DNA of 64,000 nucleotides from Mycoplasma phocoeninasale (GTDB taxonomy: Bacteria > Bacillota_I > Bacilli_A > Mycoplasmatales > Metamycoplasmataceae). A program made the translations under genes and the position numbers. The notes beneath the pieces are model-generated. The model saw only the letters and a list, made by a program, of their open reading frames with translations. It did no database searches and was not told the DNA's origin. The stretch lies in NCBI RefSeq assembly GCF_012934885.1, contig NZ_CP051480.1, positions 372,001 through 436,000 of the forward strand, read 5' to 3'. Below, piece after piece: positions 50,055 to 62,231 of this stretch; the first letter of the stretch is position 1, and each line of letters opens with the position of its first letter.

Positions 50055-50941
50055 TTAAATTCAGACAAGCTTCTGAATTTTCTTTTTAATGAATTTAGCT
50101 CAAGCTCTTCAAGAATTTTATTGGCAGCCTCTGATAATTCAATTTTAGTAATAGCTAAGCTATCAATATTAGGAAGACATAGCTCAAAATCAGAGCATAA
50201 CGTTGCCATGAATTTATCGCGCATAGCATCTTCTTTATGTTCAATTAATTTTTTGGCCAGTGATGGTTTAATTTCATTAATGTTATTGTAAATATTTTCT
50301 AGACTTTGATACTGATTTAGTAAGGCGATCGCTGATTTATTTCCAATTCCTAAAATTCCCTTGAAATTATCACTTGCGTCGCCTACCATGGCTTTATAGT
50401 CTATAACTTGTGAAGGAAGAAAATCATAATATTTTTGGAAATTGTGGCGGTTTAAAATTACCATTTCGCCTTTGATTTTTTTTAGTATCGCAATGTTTTC
50501 GTCAATTAGTTGATTTAAATCCTGGTCGCCAGAAAAGATTAGAATGCTTGAGCCTTTGAAATTGTTAACTGCTTTGGCAATGATGTCATCAGCCTCATAG
50601 CCGTCACAGTATTGATTTTGAATATTAAGTGCTGATAGAAGTTGTTGAATTTTATCGAGCTGCATATAAAATTCCACTGGCGCTTTCTGCCTTCCTGCTT
50701 TATATTCTGTATAGATGTTATGGCGGAAGGTTTTAATTTTTGAATCAAATGCAAAATAAATATGTGTTGGTGAATAATTTTTTATCAATAAATTAACTGT
50801 ATTAAAAAAACCAACGATAGCATTCGTTTGAATGCCTGAGGTTGTTTGCAAGATATTGGGATTAGGACCATATGCTGTAGCATAGTATGAACGGTAAGCC
50901 AAATATGTCCCATCAATAATTAATATTTTTTTATTATTCAT
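50051..50941 (-). CDS. 5'-3' exonuclease (PolA N-terminal domain homologue)
   Basis: Stand-alone flap/5' nuclease of 296 residues, equivalent to the N-terminal domain of DNA polymerase I. In mycoplasmas it removes RNA primers and flaps in place of full-length PolA. Key acidic motifs are IIDGTYLAYRS, GYEADDIIA, FSGDQDL and VGDASDNFKGILGIG (helix-hairpin-helix). It overlaps dnaE by eight bases at its start, so it is expressed with dnaE. Confidence 0.94.
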   Translation of the reverse strand: MNNKKILIIDGTYLAYRSYYATAYGPNPNILQTTSGIQTNAIVGFFNTVNLLIKNYSPTHIYFAFDSKIKTFRHNIYTEYKAGRQKAPVEFYMQLDKIQQLLSALNIQNQYCDGYEADDIIAKAVNNFKGSSILIFSGDQDLNQLIDENIAILKKIKGEMVILNRHNFQKYYDFLPSQVIDYKAMVGDASDNFKGILGIGNKSAIALLNQYQSLENIYNNINEIKPSLAKKLIEHKEDAMRDKFMATLCSDFELCLPNIDSLAITKIELSEAANKILEELELNSLKRKFRSLSEFN

Positions 50942-53936
50942 TTCTAATTTTCCAATCTTTTAAAATTATTTTATCGCCCCTATCTTTTATTACTTTAATC
51001 TCGACTAATTTATCTTTTAGATTTTTAATTTCATTGTATTTTTCATCGTTAGCATTTCACATAAAAGCAACAGCAGTTTGTGTTGAATCTTGAAAAGTTA
51101 GTATTAAATAGTTCTTATTTTGTTTGGTAATGGCTAGCTTAACATTAAGGCAAACTGCAGTGGTTACATATTCATTACCAACATGCATATCATTGAATCT
51201 GGAACCAACTTTTTCATAGTTAGATGTTCTAGAAGCATTATAAACCTGACCAAGCAATCTTCTCTCATTTTCTTCTTCAATTTTATAATCATTTTCAAAA
51301 ATATTTGTTGGTTTGTAGTTAATTATTTGGTCTTTAATTTCATCTCAAGGATGGTTTTTATTAGTTTCAAGTCATAACATTAGGTCACTATTTTCGCTTT
51401 CAATTTCTTTTAGCAGAGTTTGCTGGTTAATGTTGAAAATTCGCATGGCATTTGCTTCGATTAGGGTTCTAATGGTTGCGATGCCTAAAGATTTAGATCC
51501 TAGGAGACAATAAAGAGCATGTTGAAAGTTAATGTAAGATTTATTTTCATTGCGATTATTAACAACAAGCTTAACAATTTCACTACCAATGCCTTTAATC
51601 ATGTTTAGAGGTAAAATAATAGCATTATCTTTTATAACGGCATTAATTTCTGAATCAACAATATTTGGAGATACTACCCTGATATTCATTTTCTTTGCTT
51701 CGTTAACGTATTTGGAAATTGTTTCATGTGCACCGTGGGCTGATGAAATACAGGCGGCATAAAATTCGAGTGGATAATGAGCTTTTAGATATGCCATTTG
51801 ATAGCTAATCAAGGCATATGAAATTGCATGTGAACGATTAAATCCATAATCAGCAAATTTCTCAATACTTTTAAAAATCATTGTTGCAGTATCAATTGAA
51901 TAGTTATTTTGAATAGAGCGATTTATAAATTTTTGTTTTTCATCTTCCATTTCATCACTTTTTTTCTTAGAAATAATTCTTCTAAAATTATCAGCTTCAG
52001 AGAATGACATATTAGCAACAGTTTGAGCAATTTGCATAATTTGTTCTTGATAGACAATAATGCCGTATGTATTGGCAACAATTTTATCGTATTCAGGATT
52101 GATTTTTGGCACAGTTTCATTACCAAATTTTCGAGCTGCGTATTTTGGAATATTAACCATTGGACCTGGACGATTAAGTGAAATAATTGCCACAATATCT
52201 TCAAAATCATTGACCTTAATTTTTTCCAAGGCACGAATCATAATCGCACTTTCTAGTTGAAATATCCCGATACTATTACCGGCACTTAGAATTGAAAAAG
52301 TTTTTTGATCATTTAGCGGAATATTATCTAAATCAACTTTAATATTTAAATTTTTTTCAATTAAATCCTTAATTTCCTTAATGGTAGTTAGTGTTTTAAG
52401 ACCCAGGATATCCATTTTAATTAACCCAAATTTTTCTAAGTATTCCATACTTACTTGTGTTTGCTGAATTGTTTCATCTACCATTAAAGTTGGAACAAAC
52501 TTAATAATTGGCTTAGAACTAATAACAAGACCGGCGGCATGTGTCCCGCTTTGACGATAGAAGCCAGAAATTCGGTTTGAAACATTCAAAATTTTATCTA
52601 CAAGATTTGAATCTTCAGAATCAATTCTAGCAAGTTCGAGTGAAAACTTACTATTGTTTTGATACTCTTCTAATAAGTTTTTATCATCAGGAGAAATTAG
52701 TTTGGAGATACTATCAATTTGTTTTGGCGAAATATTATTCACTCGCATAACATCTCTAATCGCTGATTTTTTGCCAAGTGATGAAAAAGTGACAATATTA
52801 GCAACATTGTCAAAACCATATTTATTAACTAAATAATTAATAACGTCTTGCCTTCTATCATCTTGAACGTCGACATCAATATCTGGCATTGATACTCTTT
52901 CAATATTTAAAAATCTTTCGAAAATCAAATTGAATCTAATTGGATCAACGTTGGTAATGTTAAGTAGATAGCTAATTAAAGACCCAGCAGCACTTCCCCG
53001 TCCGGGGCCAATTGCAATATCATTATTTTTTGACCATTTAATTCAATCTTGAATAATTAAAAAGTAATCTTCTAGTCGCATTTTTTTAATTACTGAAAAT
53101 TCATGATTTAGTCTTATTTGATAATCTTGACCTCAACTGTCTTTGCTAAATTTAGTTGTTATTGCTTTTTTTAGAAGGTTCTGTAAATATTCGATTGAAC
53201 TAAGATTTTCGTCATTTTGAAATTTTGGAAGTGAATAACTATGATAAGGAATTTCAAAATAGATACTTTTAGCAAATTCATTAGTATTATTTACTAATTC
53301 ACTTAAAACTGCGTCTTTTTTTTCATTTTCAAGCTTAAAACTGCAGGGCTCATAAATGTCATGAAAGTGTTCTTCTTTTCGCATTAAATTTAAAGTTGCA
53401 ATAATTTCGTTATCAGAAAATTGAAAAATAGCGTTATGATTAATAAGTAAGCATTTGTCATAACCGAATGATAATAATGCTGCGGCACTATTTTCAAAAT
53501 CAATTGGAAGTAAACTGTAATAATGATTTTCAAGCAATATTTTTTTATTAGTTCTTTTGAAATATCCAAAAATGGGATGTTCAATAAAAATTAATTTGCT
53601 AAACGGCGATAAATTTTCAAATTTAATAAAATGATTTGATAAAAGATAATATGATAAGTTTTTTAAAATTTCAAAATCGTCAATATTTTTGGCAAAAACA
53701 ATAAATTTATATAGTTTGCCTTCAATTTCAACATCACATTCTAAACCAAAGATCGGTTTTAAGCTGCTACCTTCACATAATTTTTTAAAATATGCTAGGC
53801 TAAATAAGTTGTGATGTTCAGTAACTGCAAAGTATTCATTATCACTTTTTTTAAGATTATCAATAAACTCTTCAGGCTGGATACAACTCTTTAAAAATGA
53901 ATATGTGGTATTCAAGTGTAAATTAATTAATTTCAT
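50934..53936 (-). CDS. dnaE: DNA polymerase III alpha subunit, DnaE type
   Basis: Replicative/repair polymerase, 1000 residues. The polymerase core has GPGRGSAAGSL and PDIDVDVQDDRR, with the first catalytic Asp residues, and YGFNRSHAISYA for the fingers/palm. The N-terminal PHP domain is altered: HLNTTYS replaces HLHTxYS and TEHHN replaces TDHGN, so its metal site is probably inactive. A C-terminal OB-fold-like part follows the helix-hairpin-helix region. The gene is complete only with several TGA Trp codons. It is probably the second polymerase beside PolC, which is outside this window. Confidence 0.95.
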
Positions 53937-54233
53937 AAAATTAATTATAAAGGGTTTCTAAATCTTATAACATTTTATTAATAAAAAAATACGAAAAAAA
54001 ATTATTATTAGTGTATTAATTAAATTAAAATTTTGCTTCGTTATTTACTAATTTTAAATTGTTAATAAATCATTTTTTGCTAAAAAAAACTTTTAAAATA
54101 AGTGAATTTATAAATAGTGTCTATGTTGATAATTAGAGGAAATACTAGCTAAAATTTTACATTTAGAAACTAATTGTATTTTTTTTGTCTGTAGTTATTT
54201 AGAATTATATTGCTAGAAGACATGGAGGATTTT

Positions 54234-55103
54234 ATGGGGACTTTTTTTTATGTCGAAAATGAGGATGATATTAATGTCTCAGATTTGGAAAATTTAAGAT
54301 TATTATATCGTCCTTTACTGGGAAATAGCGGAGTTTCATTATATGAATTTTTATATGATTTTTGCAACTTATATAAAAATCAACAAATAAGACTGGATTT
54401 GCTTTTGGATTCGCTTGAGCTAGACATTGATAGTCTATCATTAATAAAAATTAAGCTTGAAACACTTGGCTTGATTAAGTCATATTATATAAATAACGAT
54501 GAGCATTTGTTTACACTGCTAAAGCCACTATCAGCAAACCAACTTGTTAACAATGCATTCTTGTCGAACCAACTAATTCAAAAAATTGGACAAGATCATT
54601 ATCTGAAAATCATTAGTGCTAAAATTAACCCCAAATTTGATAAATCCAAAATGTTAGAATGTTCAACAAAAGCTTATGAAGTGTACAATTATGATGATTT
54701 TAATCAAATAATAGCAGATGAGAAAGCGAATAATATTCTTTCCAAAAACCTTAATTTTTTAAAGACAAATGCTACCCCTGATAAATTTATTTCATCATAC
54801 ACCAACTTGTCTTTAAGCCCAAGCCAAATTAAAATGATTGACAAATTAAGAAGGTTAAAATTTAATGATGCTTGTATTAATTCTTTTATCAACTATTCAA
54901 TTAATGTTAATCATTCAATTGTGTGCGCTTATATTGAAAAAGTTGCTACAACTTATGCACATCGTAATCTATTCTGCGCTGAATCAATAGATTTGGAGCT
55001 TTCAGCTGCTCTCTTGGCTAAACAAAAACAACATAATGATCCAAAAAGTACTAAAAATCACAATAATATTGATAAAGATAATGAACTAGAATGAGAAAAC
55101 TAA
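54234..55103 (+). CDS. dnaB: DnaB/DnaD-family replication initiation protein
   Basis: A 289-residue homologue of the Bacillus helicase-loading proteins DnaB/DnaD. The start at 54234 is chosen because GGAGGA lies just before it. The N-terminal segment LYRPLLGNSGVSLYEFLY matches the winged-helix start of that family (YQPLLG), and a DDB2-like helical region follows around residues 190-240. The tail is Asn/Lys-rich. The DnaI-like gene begins 13 bases downstream, the conserved order in Firmicutes (dnaB-dnaI). Note that in this nomenclature DnaB is the loader, not the helicase. Confidence 0.8.
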
Positions 55104-55116
55104 TTAAGGAGTATCG

Positions 55117-56043
55117 ATGAATTTAAAAAAAGACATTGCAAAGTTATTCGGCAAAGATTTTTTGGTTAATTTTGATTCAAAAAAAGAATCAAAAAAAATT
55201 CTTGCATATCCTAAAATAAAAGAAATTATTGAAAAATTCAATCTAAATAGTGAACAGATAACTAAAGGTATGTCACTTTTGCAACGCTATTATAATTATT
55301 TAGTTACAAACGAGGATAAAGAACCTGATTGAAAATTAACGGTGGACGCTTATAATAATCTACAAATCGATTTTTCTAGCAATCATTTTTTTCTAAAAAA
55401 GAAACAAGAAGATAATTTTTGACTAACTAATATAACAAAATTAGAGAATGAATGAAAATTATATTTTGATACCCCTAATAAGAAAAGTCCAACTCGTATT
55501 CACACTGAAGCCAAACAAGCACTTAACTACTTTGATAAAAATCTAATTGCTGAAATCAAAAAAGTTACTTCGCTAAAAACTAAAAAAGGATTTTTTTTAG
55601 TTGATAGTAATTTTGTTAATGCTCAGGCAATTGTCAAATATTTAGCATTTTTGCTCGGTACTACTAAAAATAAAACTGTGGCATTTTTAGATGTTAATCA
55701 GTTTTTTAACTATACTATGAACAATTATCGAAATAATAAGCATGATGAAAATGAGTTGATCAATAAATATTTAAATCAAGTTGACTATTTGTTTTTAAAT
55801 AATTTTGGCATTGGAGCTAAACCAGAACTATTTATCACTAACTTAATTGCAACATTAAATCAAAGAGAAATTGATGAAAAACCAACATTTATCACTTCAC
55901 TAATTGATGTAACTTTAAATAATGTTTCTATCATTAATAGTGGTAATAAAACAGATCGTAACTTACGAATTAATGGTGTCGAAAAGCTATTAAAAAACAC
56001 AATAAGTCGGATAATGACAAAATTTATTGCTAAAAATAAATAA
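55117..56043 (+). CDS. dnaI: DnaI-like helicase loader lacking Walker motifs
   Basis: A 308-residue protein following dnaB with an AAGGAG site. The layout matches DnaI: N-terminal helical helicase-binding part, then an ATPase-like fold. Where DnaI has the P-loop, this protein has FLVDSNFVNAQAIV (D163-Q170 region), with no GxxGxGKS. Where the Walker B strand should read LILDDIG it has LFLNNFG (about 225-231). The later PTFITSLIDV matches the sensor-1 PTFFTSN region. It is thus recognised by position and flanking motifs, but it cannot bind ATP in the usual way. TGA Trp codons are frequent. Confidence 0.72.
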
Positions 56044-56114
56044 ATTTACAGAAATAAAAGTAAATTAAGGTCTGTTATAGTATATAATTTTGTATATTTT
56101 CATTAATATAGTAC

Positions 56115-56140
56115 AAAGCGTTCCCTCTACGCTTTTTCTT
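56115..56140 (+). terminator. Terminator after the dnaI-like gene
   Basis: AAAGCG (56115-56120) pairs with CGCTTT (56130-56135) around a nine-base loop, followed by T-rich sequence. Confidence 0.72.
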
Positions 56141-56197
56141 TATTTTTGACAAAAAAATATATTATATTATATAATATTATAAGAATTATGGCCATGT

Positions 56198-56272
56198 GCC
56201 ACCATAGCCAAACGGCCAAGGCATAGGTCTGCAACACCTTGATTACCGGTTCGAATCCGGTTGGTGGCTCCA
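56198..56272 (+). tRNA. tRNA-Cys (GCA)
   Basis: Cloverleaf with acceptor GCCACCA/TGGTGGC, D-stem GCC/GGC, T-stem ACCGG/CCGGT with TTCGAAT loop, discriminator T (usual for Cys) and encoded CCA. The anticodon loop CTGCAAC gives anticodon GCA. Confidence 0.93.
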
Positions 56273-56277
56273 TATAT

Positions 56278-56354
56278 GCGCCCGTAGCTCAATTGGACAG
56301 AGTGTTTGGTTACGGCCCAAAAGGTTGCGGGTTCGACTCCTGCCGGGCGCGCCA
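56278..56354 (+). tRNA. tRNA-Arg (ACG)
   Basis: Acceptor GCGCCCG/CGGGCGC, D-stem GCTC/GAGT-type, anticodon stem TTTGG/CCAAA with loop TTACGGC (anticodon ACG), T-arm with TTCGACT, and encoded CCA. It lies five bases after tRNA-Cys, so the two are co-transcribed. Confidence 0.94.
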
Positions 56355-56370
56355 TATCAGGTAACTGACT

Positions 56371-56396
56371 AAAAGTGCATTTCGCATTTTTTTTTC
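56371..56396 (+). terminator. Terminator after the tRNA pair
   Basis: AAAAGTGC (56371-56378) pairs with GCATTTT (56384-56390), including one G-T pair, followed by a long T-run. Confidence 0.75.
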
Positions 56397-56451
56397 TTAA
56401 TTTTTGGCAATTATAGTTTTTAAATGCTAAAATAGTGCTAATGAGGATAAT

Positions 56452-57477
56452 ATGAATAACGATTTTAGAGATGAAAAAATAAATGCAAAATTAGCCTACT
56501 ATTTCAAGTTGATTGTTGACACTTACATTGAAACAGGAGAACCTGTCGGATCGCAAAAGCTTGTTGAGGAACATAAACTAAATTGTTCATCTGCAACAAT
56601 TAGAAATATTATGGCGGAACTTGAAAAACGTAATTTTTTAGAAAAACCACACACTTCAGGTGGTAGAGTTCCCTCTGCAAAAGGTCTTGAATATTATGCT
56701 AGAAATTTGGTATATAATCCTCTCGAATATTTTGATGAACGTTTAGAAGATTTGCTTGCTAAAAGGAGAATAAGTATTGATTCAACGTTGGATGAAGCAG
56801 CAAAAATTGTTGGACAAATGGCCGGATTTGCCGTTGTTGCCACATCTAATAATTTATACGAAACTCTGAAAAGCATTCAACTAACTGCTTTGAATAGCGC
56901 CTCTGCTGTTGTTGTTTTAGTAACAAGTGGTGGCAATGTTCAAAATAAGATTTTCAATTTTGATAAAGGGGTTGAACTTAATGATCTGAGAATAGCAGTT
57001 AGACTATTCAAAGAGCGTCTAATTGACACCCCTCTAATTGAATTAGCTTCTAAAATTCAATCATTATCGCCAATTTTTAGCAAACAAGTAAAAAATTACG
57101 AAGTAATTATGCAGAAATTTATTAAGTCTATTTTTAGATTTGAGGAGAAAATCGAAAATAAAGCTTTCAACAAAAGTGCTATAATTTTATCTGAAAAAAT
57201 TTCACGAGAAGAGATTGCGAAATTATTTGATTTAATTGAAAATCATTCTGTATGGGAAGCAATAGAAAACAATCTAGATGATGAAAGTAATATTAAATTA
57301 GATGTATCACGCCCTAACTTAAATATTATTTCTAAAAAAATTGATTTTGTTAATAGTGAAAATATTAAAGAAATTAGCATAGTTGGTCCTAAAAATTTAG
57401 ACTTTAAAGAATCATTTGAAGCAATAAAGATTTTAGAGAAAATTATTAAGGATAGGAATGGAGAAAAAAATGAGTAA
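56452..57477 (+). CDS. hrcA: Heat-shock repressor HrcA
   Basis: Repressor of heat-shock genes through CIRCE operators, 341 residues. The N-terminal winged helix has VDTYIETGEPVGSQKLVEEH and SSATIRNIMAELE, a close match to HrcA; the C-terminal part is the GAF-like dimer region. GAGG precedes the ATG. It overlaps grpE by eight bases. No complete CIRCE inverted repeat was found upstream of hrcA or lon by eye; only a half-site-like TAGTGCTAA lies at 56433-56441. Confidence 0.94.
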   Translation: MNNDFRDEKINAKLAYYFKLIVDTYIETGEPVGSQKLVEEHKLNCSSATIRNIMAELEKRNFLEKPHTSGGRVPSAKGLEYYARNLVYNPLEYFDERLEDLLAKRRISIDSTLDEAAKIVGQMAGFAVVATSNNLYETLKSIQLTALNSASAVVVLVTSGGNVQNKIFNFDKGVELNDLRIAVRLFKERLIDTPLIELASKIQSLSPIFSKQVKNYEVIMQKFIKSIFRFEEKIENKAFNKSAIILSEKISREEIAKLFDLIENHSVWEAIENNLDDESNIKLDVSRPNLNIISKKIDFVNSENIKEISIVGPKNLDFKESFEAIKILEKIIKDRNGEKNE

Positions 57478-58273
57478 AAAAATAAATGAATTTGACTATA
57501 TTGAATTTGTGGTTATGGAAAAATCGCAAAAAGACTTTAAAGACGAAGAAATTCAGAAAGGTTTCTTCAAAACTAACACTTTTGACAAAGAAATAGAAGA
57601 TGTATTTGAAACAACAGAATTAGATGATAACAATGAGATTAAGTGCGAATTAGAAAGAGGAAATGTAGTAATTAAAGTTCTAAAAAGAACTGAAACTCCA
57701 GAGTTATATAGAAATGTTCTTGAAAACTACAATAAATCACATAATGATGTAATAGAAGCCCAAATGAATGCAGTCAAATTACTACAAAAAGTAGAACAGC
57801 TAAATTCAGAAATTGTTGAAAATGAAAAAAACTTTAGAAAGCAATTAATTGATTTACAGCAAGCAGCTCAAAATCAACTTAATGAGCATAAACAAAAAAA
57901 TGATGAACACATTGCAAATCAAACCAAGGAAATTAAAGATTACGCTTTGCAATCTTTTTTAGAAGATCTTTTAACACCATTAAATAACTTTGAAATCGCA
58001 ATTAATAGTGCAAAAGATATTGATAATCCAATCGTTCAAAACTTTGTGCGTGGATTTGAAATGTTATACACTCAAATCGATACAATATTAAATGACCATG
58101 GTGTGGAAAAAATTATTCCTACTGTTGGAGAAAAATTTGATCCAAACATCCATCAAGCATTTGAACTAACTGATGAAGGTGATGAATCTGAAGCAATTGT
58201 TTTGGTTAAAAATATTGGATATAAGCTTCATAATCGAACAATTAAACCTGCATTAGTGGTTGTAAAAAAATAA
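57470..58273 (+). CDS. grpE: Co-chaperone GrpE with an N-terminal extension
   Basis: Nucleotide-exchange factor of DnaK, 267 residues. The start at 57470 has GGAG upstream and overlaps hrcA by eight bases. The C-terminal part is typical: long helix (about 95-165), then a four-helix/beta head ending VGEKFDPNIHQAF and KPALVVV. The first 90 residues or so are extra: a beta-rich, acidic domain (FDYIEFVV, GNVVIKVLKR) that ordinary GrpE (about 180-200 residues) lacks. It could be a fused partner-binding domain; I do not recognise its family. Confidence 0.92.
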   Translation: MSKKINEFDYIEFVVMEKSQKDFKDEEIQKGFFKTNTFDKEIEDVFETTELDDNNEIKCELERGNVVIKVLKRTETPELYRNVLENYNKSHNDVIEAQMNAVKLLQKVEQLNSEIVENEKNFRKQLIDLQQAAQNQLNEHKQKNDEHIANQTKEIKDYALQSFLEDLLTPLNNFEIAINSAKDIDNPIVQNFVRGFEMLYTQIDTILNDHGVEKIIPTVGEKFDPNIHQAFELTDEGDESEAIVLVKNIGYKLHNRTIKPALVVVKK

Positions 58274-58287
58274 TAAGTATCATTTTT

Positions 58288-58336
58288 ATAAAGCATTAGT
58301 TAAATAAGTTTAAAATATATAATGCTTTATTTTAAT
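58288..58336 (+). terminator. Candidate terminator after grpE
   Basis: ATAAAGCATT (58288-58297) pairs with AATGCTTTAT (58321-58330), a ten-base stem with a 23-base loop; the T-tract is weak. Confidence 0.5.
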
Positions 58337-58378
58337 TAATTAGCTAATTTTATAATTTTAAGTTTAGAAAGGAAATTT

Positions 58379-60868
58379 ATGAAAATTCCATTTATAGCAA
58401 TTAAAAATCAAATAATTTTACCATTTGGTATTGAAAATGAAAAAATAAGAGTTGGAAAACCAGCATCAGTTAATGCTTTTTTTGAGTCGGTTGAAAAGCA
58501 TAATAATAAGGTTTTAATTGCTTTTATTAAAAAGGATGTTGACATTAAAAATGAACCCAATATTAATCAATTAGAAGAATATGGGGTAATTGCTGACATC
58601 GTTGGTCAAGAGGAAAATAACGGGATTTATGATCTTCAACTTAAATCAGGTGATCGTCAAAAAATCATTAGCCTTGAAGCTAAAGAAAGTGCTGATGGTT
58701 CTGGTAGTCATATAATTTATGCTAACACCGAAGAGGATATTTTAGAAAATAAAAATCTGAAGAATTTCAATGAAAAATTTAGAAAAGTTTCAATGATTGT
58801 AAGAAAGTTAGCAGCCCCACATTTTGATCCAACTGAAGACGGTATGAAAACAAATGGAAATTTCAAAGCAATTTCTAACTTTTTAAATTCTTATAAAAAT
58901 GATATTAATGTTGCCGACTATTCACTAATTACTTGAAAAATTATAAATCACTTACGTAGTAGTTTTTCTACTATTGAACTACTAAAATTTATTAACTATA
59001 GTAATTTAGACATTAGATTTGATGAAATTATTAAAAAACTAATTAACCGAATTAAATTTGATGAGCTTGAAGGTGAAATAAACAGTAATCTTCGTGGTGA
59101 TATGGAAAATCAACAACGTGAATTCTTCCTGCGTGAAAAATTACGTCAAATTAATAAAATGTTAAATGAAGACGATGGCGGCAATAAATTAGTTGCCAAC
59201 ATTGAGGAAAATGATGCACTAAAAAAACAATATCCTCAATATGTTTTAGATGCCTTGAGAAGTGAACAAAACCGTATGTCATCAATGATGCCTTCAAGTC
59301 CAGAAGCTAATATCTCAAAAACATACATTGATTTACTACTGAATCTTCCATGAAGAAAAGTAAGCAAAGAGATTATTGATATTGATTTTGTTAGAAAAAT
59401 CCTTGATAGAGATCATTATGGTCTAAAGAAACCAAAAGAAAGAATTTTGGAGTTTATTTCTGTGTTAACTCACACTAAAGGCAAGTCTTCAAAAGATGAA
59501 TATATTGCCATCAAAAATGATCCTGAACACTTTATTGATACAAAATTATTTGTTACTCAAGCGGGACAAGCTAATAATAATCCAGTTAACAATATTCCAA
59601 TACTAACCTTAATTGGTCCTCCCGGAACAGGTAAAACAACCTTGGCTAAATCTATTGCCGAAGCACTAAAGAGAAAATTCATAAAAGTTTCATTAGGTGG
59701 AGTTAAGGATGAAAGTGAAATAAGAGGTCATAGAAGAACTTACGTCGGAGCAATGCCTGGAAAAATTATTTCTGCAATTAAAAAAGCTCGTGTTTCTAAC
59801 CCGGTTATCTTACTTGATGAAATTGACAAAATGTCATCAGATTTCCGTGGTGATCCAACTAGTGCAATGCTTGAAGTACTAGATCCTGAGCAAAATGCTA
59901 ATTTTCAAGATCACTACCTTGATTTAGAATACGACCTATCAAAGGTGCTATTCATCGCCACAGCTAACTCATATGATACCATTCCTGCCCCATTAATTGA
60001 CCGTGTTGAAATTTTGGAATTATCAACATATACAACGAAAGAAAAAATAGAAATTGCTAAATCATATTTGATGCCAAAAATTTACTCACAAAATGCCCTA
60101 ACTGAAAAGCAAATGCAATTAAATGATGAAGTTTTAGAATTTATCGTGAGATTTTATACCCGTGAAAGTGGAGTTCGTGAACTAAAAAGAATTCTTGATA
60201 GTATTGCTAGAAAAATTGTTGTTCAGATTCTAGACAAAAAGATCAAAAAAGAATTTATTGTTACTAAACAAGCGGTGGTTGACTTTTTAGGACCAATTAA
60301 ATTTGATGATGACGAAAATGAAAACAAGGCACAAATTGGTGTTGTAAATGGCCTTGCTTATACAAGTTTTGGTGGTTCTACTTTAGCAATCGAGGTAACA
60401 ACTTTCCCTGGCAAAGATGGTCTAAAGTTGACAGGACAACTTAAAGATGTTATGAAAGAATCTGCCCAAATTGCGCTAGCTTATGTTCGATCAAATGCTA
60501 AAAAATTTGGAATTGACTTTGATTTTGAAAATAATTCAATTCATATCCACGTTCCAGCCGGAGCTATTCCGAAAGACGGACCTAGTGCCGGAGTAACATT
60601 TACCACCTCAATTATTAGTGCCTTAACTAAAAAACCAGTTCCGGCTATTATTGGAATGACTGGTGAGATTACTTTACGGGGAAAAGTTCTACCAATTGGT
60701 GGCTTAAAAGAAAAATCACTAGCAGCCACCCAATTTGGTATTAAGAAAATTTTTATTCCTAATGATAACTTTAAGAACTTAGTTGATGTTCCTGAAGAAG
60801 TAAAAAAAGAAGTTCAATTCATCCCGGTTAAATACTATGATGAAATATATAATGAAATTTTTAAATAG
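58379..60868 (+). CDS. lon: ATP-dependent protease Lon
   Basis: AAA+ serine protease of 829 residues that degrades misfolded and regulatory proteins. The N-terminal LON domain (1-185) is followed by a helical region and Walker [18 protein letters not shown] is Walker B. The protease domain contains PKDGPSAG with the catalytic Ser and GGLKEK with the catalytic Lys. TGA Trp codons at 58936 and 59353 join three frames. The start has AAAGGAA upstream. It follows hrcA-grpE, so it may be heat-responsive, but no CIRCE site is visible. Confidence 0.97.
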
Positions 60869-60875
60869 CAAATAA

Positions 60876-60906
60876 AAAAAATAAGATTCGCGTCTTATTT
60901 TTTTTT
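60876..60906. terminator. Terminator between lon and gapA
   Basis: AAATAAGA (60879-60886) pairs with TCTTATTT (60893-60900) around TTCGCG, with A- and T-runs on both sides; bidirectional. Confidence 0.87.
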
Positions 60907-60917
60907 ACTTGTTTTGA

Positions 60918-61919
<1,002 letters not shown>

Positions 61920-62231
61920 ATTATCCTCCGTATATTAATATGTTAATTACACAATTATAATTATATTTTTTTTGTCTAATTATAGTGCATAAATAAGCAT
62001 AAAATAAGTTTTTTATTTTTATACTATTTTAGTTTTTCGATTATTTGTACTAATCATTAGGCTAAGTTAATGATTTTTAGCTAGATATAAGCAGATTTTT
62101 ACATTTTTTTAGCTAATTTTAAAATATTATTTCAATTTTTAATGCTTTTATAATCTAAAGATTATTTTTTTTATTAGCTTATATTATAATAACTAGGTTA
62201 AAAAAATAATGTTAATATACAAGGAGTTACC
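61920..62231. other. Divergent promoter region of gapA and the lipoprotein at 62232
   Basis: About 310 AT-rich bases with no gene. The plus-strand lipoprotein has an AAGGAG ribosome site at 62221-62226 and TATAAT-like boxes further upstream. The left end carries the gapA ribosome site. Confidence 0.5.

Noticed and set aside
56430-56445. CIRCE operator upstream of hrcA
   Set aside because: Only a half-site-like TAGTGCTAA is present; the matching left arm at nine bases is missing.
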